Shown here piece after piece: positions 6,286-11,388 of a stretch of DNA of 11,388 nucleotides. The position numbers were made by a program, and so were the translations under genes. A model generated the notes under the pieces. It made no database searches and was not told the origin of the DNA. It saw only the letters and a program-made list of their open reading frames with translations. The first letter of the stretch is position 1, and the number at the start of each line of letters is the position of its first letter. The DNA is from an uncultured Pseudomonadota bacterium (GTDB lineage Bacteria; Myxococcota_A; UBA796; GCA-2862545): contig CALATR010001315.1 of the NCBI GenBank assembly GCA_937891875.1, positions 1 through 11,388 on the forward strand. Direction: 5' to 3'.

Positions 6286-6702
6286 TCAGCACTTCTTGCC
6301 GTGGTGTACCTTTGCGTGACCCTTGCCGTGGCTACGGTGCCCGCCGTGGCGGTGGTTTGCCTTGTGGCCTCCGCCGCGCGAGGGGCCGTGGCGGCGGTCG
6401 AAGTGGTCTTCTGCATGGTCGCGGCGATCCTCGCGGCGGTCGCGGACGTCCTCGCGGTGGTCGCGGACGTCCTCGCGGCGGTCCCAGCGGTCCTCGGCGC
6501 GGTCGAGGGGCCCGCCGTGGTGGCGGGCGTCGCGGACGTCCTCGCGGCGGTCGCGGACGTCTTCGCGGCGGTCGCGGACGTCTTCACGCCGGTCGCGCAC
6601 GTCTTCCACCCGGTCGCGCACGTCCTCCCGGCGGTCGGGGCTCGCGTCGGCAAAGGCGGGGACGGCGATGGCCAGGGCGAGGAAGGCGAAGATGGACTTC
6701 AT
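6286..6702 (-). CDS. Secreted RREDVRD heptad-repeat protein with His/Lys/Gly-rich tail
   Basis: 138 residues. The start is the ATG complementary to 6700-6702, with GGAGG immediately upstream (complement at 6708-6712). Residues 1-18 form a signal peptide (MKSIFAFLALAIAVPAFA, then DA). Residues 24-102 are ten seven-residue units with consensus RREDVRD: five in a row (24-58), a nine-residue interruption ARHHGGPLD (59-67), then five more diverged units (68-102). The repeat is almost wholly charged, with alternating Arg and Asp/Glu, and may form a single charged helix. The tail (103-138) is rich in His, Gly and Lys and ends in a lone Cys138, which suggests metal or polyanion binding. Arg/Asp-rich repeat proteins like this occur as uncharacterised proteins in other bacteria; no function is assigned. 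Secretion should be to the periplasm or beyond. It lies 154 bp downstream of the six-Cys gene on the same strand. Confidence 0.72.
   Translation of the reverse strand: MKSIFAFLALAIAVPAFADASPDRREDVRDRVEDVRDRREDVRDRREDVRDRREDVRDARHHGGPLDRAEDRWDRREDVRDHREDVRDRREDRRDHAEDHFDRRHGPSRGGGHKANHRHGGHRSHGKGHAKVHHGKKC
6397..6633. repeat. 21-bp tandem repeats encoding the RREDVRD heptads
   Basis: The region holds two blocks of five 21-bp units, 6529-6633 and 6397-6501, separated by a 27-bp spacer. On the plus strand the unit reads like GGTCGCGGACGTCCTCGCGGC with few substitutions. The first block as read by the gene is the more uniform, and the second is more diverged. Every unit keeps the reading frame, so changes in copy number would lengthen or shorten the protein without breaking it. 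Confidence 0.8.
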
Positions 6703-6856
6703 GACGACCTCCAGTGGGGTGCGGCGGTGGCCGCAGGGTTCACCGGGGTCAACGAAGTGAGGTGCCCCGCATTGTGGGCGCCTGGTCACAGGGTGTCTCG
6801 GTCGGGTCGGGGTGTGTCACCCGAGCTGATGGAACGCTGGACATCCCGCCCGGTGG

Positions 6857-7525
6857 TCACCGAACACCCGTCGTGTCCTGGCATGGGGCCACGTTGTTGT
6901 CGAGGTCCTTGCACAGTTTTCCAGGTTCCCACTGGATGATCGCGTCGTTGATCACGCCGTCCGACCCTCCGGACCTGATCGAGAACGCCGGGCATCGGTC
7001 TGTCAGGTCCACCGTACACACCTTGTTGTACCCGGCGACTCCATGCTGCTTGCCATTGGTGGCCTTGGCGTGAAAGCTCTTCTGACCGACGAAGACGTCC
7101 AGGGTCGAGTCGGGGGAGCCAGCCCCCGGCATGGGTACGGTGACCGTCAGGCATCCTGGTCCCGCGGACTTGAACGGCAGCGGCGTCTTCGATGGCAAGC
7201 CGAGGACCTTCGCCGAGAGCACCTGCTTCTGATCACCGAACGTCGGAGTTCCCGGAGTGCATGCGGGTGACGGTGGGACGTCGGTCCCCGCGTCGATGGT
7301 GGTCCTGTCGGTGTCGCTGTGCTGCGGGTCGCTGTCGTCGACCTTGGTCCTGGGCGGCGTGTCGGCGGCGCTTCGGTCCGTCTCCACGGGAGGCGGACTC
7401 TCAGGGGCGCGGTCCGTGCTCATCCACAGCGGAATGAGAGCTGCTGCCAGGGTCGCTGCAATGGCCGCTACACCGAGGATCGTCCCCACGATCCACTGGA
7501 ACCACTGCGCGTTCTGGTCAGGCAT
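6857..7525 (-). CDS. Single-pass membrane-anchored protein with a six-cysteine extracytoplasmic domain, function unknown
   Basis: 222 residues. The start is the ATG complementary to 7523-7525, with a weak GGGG ribosome site six bases upstream. A short N-terminus (PDQNAQ) precedes one membrane helix (about 8-35). Then comes a Pro/Asp/Thr-rich linker (36-88) and a compact C-terminal domain (about 89-215). The domain holds six Cys (89, 125, 170, 178, 205, 215), enough for three disulfides, which fits an extracytoplasmic location. I do not recognise the fold; the segment HAKATNGKQHGVAGYN and a Trp near 199 are the most distinctive parts. The gene lies 35 bp downstream of lspA and is probably co-transcribed with it. 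Codons ending in A or T (AAT, CAT, TGT, ACA, AAA, CCT, GTT) are more common here than in the neighbours, and Lys and Asn are frequent, so a different origin is possible. Confidence 0.72.
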   Translation of the reverse strand: MPDQNAQWFQWIVGTILGVAAIAATLAAALIPLWMSTDRAPESPPPVETDRSAADTPPRTKVDDSDPQHSDTDRTTIDAGTDVPPSPACTPGTPTFGDQKQVLSAKVLGLPSKTPLPFKSAGPGCLTVTVPMPGAGSPDSTLDVFVGQKSFHAKATNGKQHGVAGYNKVCTVDLTDRCPAFSIRSGGSDGVINDAIIQWEPGKLCKDLDNNVAPCQDTTGVR

Positions 7526-7560
7526 GGTCTACCCCGGGCCGTTCACCGCCCAGCCCCACC

Positions 7561-8226
7561 CTACTGCGCCGCCGCCTCGTCCTTCGACGGCTCGCCGTCC
7601 GGGGTGTCCCCGTCGCTGGCCTCGGGCGGGTCGAGCGTGTCGTCGAGCTCGTCGTCCAGCTCCTCCTCGAGCTCCTCGCCCTTGTTGCGGCTCTCGATGA
7701 AGAGGTAGTGCACGAGGAACAGGCCTACGCCGACGACCAGGTTGATGTCGGCGACGTTGAACGAGGGGTACTCGGCCATGCCGAACCAGTCGACCAGCGT
7801 CTGCGAGAGCTCCGGATCATCGGTGTAGAACCGGAGGAAGTCGGTGACGGTGGCCTTGTCGCCCCACATGGGCTTGGCCACGCGGTCGATGGCGTTGCCG
7901 AGGGCGCCGGAGAGGATCAGGCCGAGCGTGGTCGACAGGAAGATGTCGCCGGGTGGGAGGCGGCGGAACAGGTCGAACACGATGATGCCGGCGATGATCG
8001 TGAAGCCGACGAAGATGCCGATCCGCCAGGGCTCGGACAGGTTGCCCAGCATGCCCAGCGCTGCGCCGGGATTCTCGGCGTGCACGATGCTGAAGAAGTG
8101 CGGGATGACCTGCACACCGCCTGGGGCATTGATCGCGTCGCTGGCTCGGACCACGTACTTGGTGATCTGGTCGAGCACGACGCCCAGCACCGTCACCAGC
8201 GAGAAGATGGCGATCTTTCGGTTCAC
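7561..8226 (-). CDS. lspA: Lipoprotein signal peptidase (signal peptidase II)
   Basis: 221 residues from the GTG complementary to 8224-8226, chosen because GGAG lies five bases upstream and the product then begins MNRKIAIF directly before the first membrane helix. In-frame extension to 8310 would add an unlikely polar leader. LspA is an inner-membrane aspartyl protease that cuts prolipoproteins before the lipidated Cys. Family motifs are present: Asp19-x-x-x-Lys23 in helix 1, ENPGAALG (Asn52), SGALGNAIDR with catalytic Asp114, and FNVADI with catalytic Asp160. Four hydrophobic helices fit the family topology. The two Asp are 46 residues apart, about 20-27 more than I recall for characterised enzymes; the extra part is an acidic loop (about 135-152). 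Residues about 178-221 form a very acidic cytoplasmic tail not usual in the family. It is divergent from the kinase cassette. Confidence 0.93.
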   Translation of the reverse strand: MNRKIAIFSLVTVLGVVLDQITKYVVRASDAINAPGGVQVIPHFFSIVHAENPGAALGMLGNLSEPWRIGIFVGFTIIAGIIVFDLFRRLPPGDIFLSTTLGLILSGALGNAIDRVAKPMWGDKATVTDFLRFYTDDPELSQTLVDWFGMAEYPSFNVADINLVVGVGLFLVHYLFIESRNKGEELEEELDDELDDTLDPPEASDGDTPDGEPSKDEAAAQ

Positions 8227-8239
8227 GTCCACTCCGTGA

Positions 8240-8252
8240 CCCCGATTCGGGG
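8240..8252. promoter_or_regulatory. Short palindrome in the lspA leader
   Basis: CCCCGA at 8240-8245 and TCGGGG at 8247-8252 form a 13-bp palindrome around one central base. It lies 14 bp before the lspA GTG, just outside the GGAG ribosome site. A single-base loop cannot form a good RNA hairpin, so a protein site is more plausible than an RNA element. It may equally be chance in DNA of this composition. Confidence 0.25.
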
Positions 8253-8378
8253 ACCCCGCGGCTTTAGCCTGCACCCCTGTGCGCGGCCAACGTGTGCCCC
8301 GGTAGGCCACGCCTCCGACCGCCGACTTCGGGCTGACGCAGATCCTGCTCCGGAGGGTGCGATCGGCTACGCAACCTC

Positions 8379-9215
8379 ATGGTGTCGCTCTTGTTCATGT
8401 TCGGTCCCCTCCTCGGGACTGCCGTCGCGGCGGAGCCCGTCTGCGCGGAGTCCCGCTCGACGGTGTCGCTGGACGCGACGGTGCGTCGGGCGGAGGACGC
8501 GTTCCGCGCGCTCGACGTGGAGGCCTTCTCGGCCGCGGCGACCGAGGCGCGCGAGGTGCTCCCCTGCCTGTCGGAGCGGCTGACCCCGCGCATGGCCGCC
8601 CGGGTGCATCGCCTGCGCGGCGTGGAAGCCTTTGTCGCGGGTGACGCGCCCGGTGCCGAGGTCGCGTTTGCCTCCGCCAGGGCGGCCGACCCGTCGCTGT
8701 CGATGGACCTCGTGCCCGACGGTCACAGCCTGCAGTTGCTCTGGGGCGGGACCCCGGTCTCGTCCGCCACACGCCCGCTCGATCCGCCGGAGTCGGGCCA
8801 GCTCTTCGTGGATGGTGCCGCCAGCGAGGCCCGCCCGACGGACCGGCCGATCGTGGCGCAGTGGGTCGCGGACGACGCGGTCCGGTTCAGCGTGTGGGCG
8901 GACGCGGATACAGCACTTCCGTCCTACCCGATCGCCTTGGACCGTGGGCCGACCGCAGAGGCGCGACGGCGGGCCCGGCGGCGCAAGATCGGCCTCGGGG
9001 TCCTGGGTGGTGGGGCGGCGCTCGCCGTGACCGCAGGCGCCCTGCACGCGGGGGCGGCGGCATCGAAGGCGACGTTCGAGGCGGATCATCCCGAGTGGAC
9101 CCGCGACGATCTGCTGCGGGTGAAGGGTCGGACGAACGCGCTGGGCACGGCTGCGGGAGTCGTCGGCGCCTGCGCTCTGGCGGTCGGCGGGCTCGGCGTC
9201 GCCCTGCAGTGGTGA
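8379..9215 (+). CDS. Signal-peptide protein with helical (TPR-like) domain and two C-terminal membrane helices
   Basis: 278 residues. The start is ATG at 8379. No ribosome site is at a useful distance (GGAGGG at 8352-8357 is 21 nt away), so the mRNA may be leaderless or weakly translated. A signal peptide (MVSLLFMFGPLLGTAVAA|EP) is followed by Ala-rich amphipathic helices (about 30-105, with Cys22 and Cys63) that look like tetratricopeptide-type hairpins (AEDAFRALDVEAFSAAATEA; VEAFVAGDAPGAEVAFASAR). Next is a mixed region (110-190), then a very basic stretch (EARRRARRRK, 194-203) and two hydrophobic helices (about 204-228 and 253-275). Such proteins often lie next to Ser/Thr kinases in Myxococcota-type genomes. 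The basic stretch before the membrane would mark a cytoplasmic side, which conflicts with an exported N-terminus unless a further crossing exists. The kinase follows after 4 nt. Confidence 0.72.
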   Translation: MVSLLFMFGPLLGTAVAAEPVCAESRSTVSLDATVRRAEDAFRALDVEAFSAAATEAREVLPCLSERLTPRMAARVHRLRGVEAFVAGDAPGAEVAFASARAADPSLSMDLVPDGHSLQLLWGGTPVSSATRPLDPPESGQLFVDGAASEARPTDRPIVAQWVADDAVRFSVWADADTALPSYPIALDRGPTAEARRRARRRKIGLGVLGGGAALAVTAGALHAGAAASKATFEADHPEWTRDDLLRVKGRTNALGTAAGVVGACALAVGGLGVALQW

Positions 9216-9219
9216 CCGT

Positions 9220-10869
9220 GTGCTGACCATCGGCGATCGGGTCGAGCGCTACCGCATCGTGGCGGAGCTGGGCGGTGGCGCGACAGCCCGGGTCTACCTC
9301 GTCGAGCACGTCGAGCTGGGCAGCCGCTACGCCCTGAAGGTGCTGTCCCACGTGGGCGCGTCGGTACGCGAGCGCACCCTGCGGGAGGGGCGGGTCCAGG
9401 CCCAGCTGGTGCACCGCAACATCCTCGCCGTGCGAGACGTGCTGGACGTCGGCGGCATGCCCGCCCTGCTGATGGACTTTGTCGACGGCCCCGCACTGGA
9501 CGGCCTGCTGCACCACTACCGCCCGAACCTGGTGCAGGCGGACGACCTGGCCCGCGGGGTGCTGGCCGGCATGGCCTTCGCCCACGGGCGCGGCTTCGTG
9601 CACCGCGACCTCAAGCCGGCCAACGTGCTCGTCGCCGCCGAGGGCCGCGCGGTCGTGCCCCGGGTCGCCGACTTCGGCCTGGTGAAGCTGCTGCAGCCCG
9701 ACGAGGACTCCCGCGGCACCCGCACCGGCGCCGTGCTCGGCACGCCGATGTACATGGCGCCCGAGCAGATCCGCTCCTCGCGGGACGTGGACGCCCGGGC
9801 CGACGTGTTCGCCCTGGGCTGCATCCTGTACGAGCTGCTCGCCGGCGCTCCGCCCTTCTACGGTGCCGATCTCATCGGCCTGCACGAGAAGATGGTGGCG
9901 TCGGACTTCCGCCCGCTCCGCGAGTGGGTCCCGAGCGCGCCGAGTCGCATGCTGACCGCGGTCGAGGCGGCGCTGCAGCCGGATCGCGACGCCCGACCCG
10001 CAGACGCCGCGGACCTGCTCGATCGCTGGTCCAGCGGCAGCTCGGCGCCCGACACGACGATGCTGTGGGAGCCGGAGCAGGTGGCGCTGATCCGCAGCTA
10101 TGGTCCGCTGTCCTCGGGGATCGTACCCGGGGTCGACGGCGGCACCGCCGCCCTTGCGACGCAGGACCACACAACGCTGGCCGGTGCAGCGGACGCGCCG
10201 CTCGCCGACGCGGACGGAGACGAGTCCGTCCGCGCGCGCACCCCGTGGGGGCGGATCGCAGCGGGAGTCGCCGCGGTGGGGCTCATCGCGGTGGTCGGAG
10301 CCGGTGTTGCGGTGGGCAGCGGGATCCTCGGCGACGGGACCACGCTCGGCGGCGCGACCTCGGAGGACGAGGGAGCCGTCGAGGAGACCGTCGTTGACGG
10401 GACGGACCCGGGCACCGCGTCCGCGGGGGCACGAGACGCGGACACCCGGGACGAACCTCGCGAGGACGTGGGCACGCCCACCGTGGATCGCGAAGACGCG
10501 GTGGTCGACAACACGACCCCGGCGGCCCCCTTGCCTGCGACCACCGCGGCCGTCGCGGACGACAAGCCCACGACCCGCGAGAGCACCACACCTGCCGCCC
10601 CGACCCCGGAGTCCACCGCGCCGGCTCCGCCGAGCCCCGACCCCACCGCGACGGCCGACTCCACCTGGTCCATCGACGGGGTCGTCGACGCCTGGCTCGT
10701 GTCCTCGTCCGGTGCGCGGGTGTCGCCGGGCAAGGCCCCTCCCGGGCACTATCGCCTCGAGGTCGTCTACACTGCCGGTGGTGCCCCAGAACCCGCGATG
10801 TCCTTCGATCTTCGCCGGGGAGAGACCCGGGCGTTCCGCTGCCAACCCCTGCTTCGGTCGTGTCGGTGA
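9220..10869 (+). CDS. Transmembrane eukaryotic-type Ser/Thr protein kinase (PknB-like)
   Basis: 549 residues. The start is GTG at 9220, 4 nt after the previous stop, with no ribosome site, so translational coupling is likely. The cytoplasmic kinase domain (about 8-270) is intact: glycine loop LGGGATARVY (17-26, third Gly replaced by Ala), Lys40 in ALK, HRDLKPAN from His128 with catalytic Asp130 and Asn135, DFG at 151-153, and APE at 180-182. It phosphorylates Ser/Thr using ATP. A polar linker leads to one membrane helix (about 346-371). Outside is a Pro/Thr/Ala/Asp-rich stalk to about 485, then a small beta-rich domain of about 65 residues (VDAWLVSSSGARVSPGKAPPGHYRLEVVY, ending FRCQPLLRSCR) with two Cys that may pair. 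That end resembles C-terminal modules seen on other myxobacterial kinases and may be a ligand-sensing part. It overlaps the next gene by 1 nt (TGATG). Confidence 0.93.
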   Translation: MLTIGDRVERYRIVAELGGGATARVYLVEHVELGSRYALKVLSHVGASVRERTLREGRVQAQLVHRNILAVRDVLDVGGMPALLMDFVDGPALDGLLHHYRPNLVQADDLARGVLAGMAFAHGRGFVHRDLKPANVLVAAEGRAVVPRVADFGLVKLLQPDEDSRGTRTGAVLGTPMYMAPEQIRSSRDVDARADVFALGCILYELLAGAPPFYGADLIGLHEKMVASDFRPLREWVPSAPSRMLTAVEAALQPDRDARPADAADLLDRWSSGSSAPDTTMLWEPEQVALIRSYGPLSSGIVPGVDGGTAALATQDHTTLAGAADAPLADADGDESVRARTPWGRIAAGVAAVGLIAVVGAGVAVGSGILGDGTTLGGATSEDEGAVEETVVDGTDPGTASAGARDADTRDEPREDVGTPTVDREDAVVDNTTPAAPLPATTAAVADDKPTTRESTTPAAPTPESTAPAPPSPDPTATADSTWSIDGVVDAWLVSSSGARVSPGKAPPGHYRLEVVYTAGGAPEPAMSFDLRRGETRAFRCQPLLRSCR

Positions 10870-11388
10870 TGCGCTCCCTCCCCCGCCCCGCCCTGCTCGT
10901 CGCCGCGCTCGCCCTCTCCGGTTGCGTGCACGTCTCCGACCAGGACTTCGAGGACCGGCTGGACCTCGACGACGATGGTCACATCGCGGCCCAGTTCGGC
11001 GGCGACGACTGTGATGACACCGACCCCGACGTGTTTCCCGGGGCCGAGGACGCCTGGTACGACGGGGTGGACTCCGACTGTGGCGGCGAGGACGACTACG
11101 ACAAGGACGGCGATGGGTACAGCGCGTCCGAGTACGGCGGGGACGACTGCGACGACGAGGACGCCACCGTGAACCCCGGCCGGGCCGACCCCTGGTACGA
11201 CGGGGAGGACACCAACTGCGACGGTGCGGACGACTACGACCAGGACGGCGATGGCCACCGCTCGGACGAGCACGGCGGGGACGACTGCGACGACACCGAC
11301 GACAGCATCCACCCCGGCGCAGTCGACGCCTGGTACGACGGCATCGACTCCAACTGCGACGGCGCCAACGACTTCGATCAGGACAAGG
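10869..11388 (+). CDS. MopE-like Asp-rich repeat lipoprotein (3' end beyond window)
   Basis: The frame opens with ATG at 10869, overlapping the kinase stop as TGATG, and has no stop to the window edge (173 residues visible). The N-terminus is a lipoprotein signal peptide ending in the lipobox LSGC, lipidated at Cys19. From residue 30 the protein is built of 46-residue units: 30-75, 76-121, 122-167, and a fourth just beginning at 168. Each has a DxDGDG-type acidic loop (lost in unit 1, LDLDDDGH), then GGDDCDD, PG, WYDG, and a second Cys in SNCDG or SDCGG. This matches the putative metal-binding MopE/MXAN-type repeat, so Ca2+ or Cu binding and one disulfide per unit are plausible. It would sit in the periplasm or on the cell surface. 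The tight link to the kinase suggests a shared envelope role. Confidence 0.9.
   Translation, partial: MRSLPRPALLVAALALSGCVHVSDQDFEDRLDLDDDGHIAAQFGGDDCDDTDPDVFPGAEDAWYDGVDSDCGGEDDYDKDGDGYSASEYGGDDCDDEDATVNPGRADPWYDGEDTNCDGADDYDQDGDGHRSDEHGGDDCDDTDDSIHPGAVDAWYDGIDSNCDGANDFDQDK
10956..11388 (+). repeat. 138-bp in-frame repeats of the MopE-like gene
   Basis: Three full units (10956-11093, 11094-11231, 11232-11369) and the start of a fourth lie head to tail with an exact 138-bp period and no gaps. Units 2 and 3 are very similar in DNA, for example the shared GGGGACGACTGCGACGAC block and TGGTACGACGG. Unit 1 has diverged most at its start. The similarity suggests recent duplication or ongoing exchange between units. 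Confidence 0.85.

Noticed and set aside
6397..6633. The 21-bp repeats as a CRISPR array
   Set aside because: Units are directly adjacent without spacers, keep a reading frame, and encode a protein with a signal peptide.
6769..6782. A minus-strand GG-N10-GC upstream of the heptad-repeat gene
   Set aside because: At least four informative positions mismatch. The bare core occurs often by chance in DNA this GC-rich.
6810..6822. GGGTG-TGT-CACCC hairpin after the six-Cys gene as a terminator
   Set aside because: The stem has only five base pairs, a three-base loop and no T-tract in the minus-strand direction, so it is too weak to call.
6301..6939. A plus-strand open frame across the heptad repeats, giving a hydrophobic Val/Ala repeat
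   Set aside because: It has no ribosome site and begins within the opposing gene. The minus-strand frame has a signal peptide, a ribosome site and a proper start. The hydrophobic repeat is the mirror of the charged one.
8286..8299. A minus-strand GG-N10-GC upstream of lspA
   Set aside because: The conserved blocks GGGCAC and TTGG are at the wrong spacing (3 nt between them rather than 5) and TTGC is absent, so it is probably chance.
8887..10845. A 652-residue minus-strand open frame antisense to the kinase
   Set aside because: The product is low complexity with no domain, and the plus-strand kinase has all catalytic motifs.

Overview
The window is GC-rich bacterial DNA with dense coding and G/C-dominated third codon positions. 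Four features together point to a predatory or environmental deltaproteobacterial lineage (Myxococcota or a relative): lipoproteins with clear lipoboxes, a membrane-spanning eukaryotic-type Ser/Thr kinase with an extracytoplasmic tail, a MopE-type Asp-rich repeat lipoprotein, and candidate sigma-54 promoters. This placement is inferred from gene style; no marker gene in the window proves it.

Layout, left to right. (1) 1-188: the 3' end of a probable LysR-type regulator. (2) 230-844: a small membrane protein with an N-terminal four-cysteine zinc ribbon. (3) 975-2405: a von Willebrand A lipoprotein, preceded by a very good sigma-54 type -24/-12 element and an upstream inverted repeat. (4) 2399-2776, minus: a glyoxalase/VOC protein that overlaps the VWA gene tail-to-tail by 7 bp. 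(5) 2777-2946: a divergent control region with a long palindrome and a second, weaker sigma-54-like element. (6) 2947-5232: ComEC/Rec2, the DNA-uptake channel, with a partly degenerate metallo-beta-lactamase domain. (7) 5266-6222: a secreted, probably envelope-located protein of unknown function. (8) A minus-strand group reading leftwards: lspA (8226-7561), a single-pass six-cysteine protein (7525-6857) and a heptad-repeat secreted protein (6702-6286). (9) A tightly packed plus-strand cassette: a signal-peptide protein with two C-terminal membrane helices (8379-9215), a Ser/Thr protein kinase (9220-10869), and the beginning of a MopE-like repeat lipoprotein (10869 to beyond the window edge).

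How the parts may work together. The last cassette has a 4-nt gap and then a 1-nt stop/start overlap, so its three products are probably translated together. They would place a cytoplasmic kinase, its extracytoplasmic tail, a membrane partner and a surface or periplasmic Asp-rich lipoprotein in one envelope module. LspA is the enzyme that would mature both lipoproteins seen here, but it is a genome-wide housekeeping enzyme, so this is not evidence of a dedicated system. No RNA gene, mobile element, CRISPR array or defence system was found. There is no gene-free stretch longer than 300 bases. The most unusual items are the two promoter/palindrome arrangements, the altered ComEC active-site motif, the six-cysteine protein with different codon use, the RREDVRD heptad protein and the kinase-MopE cassette.
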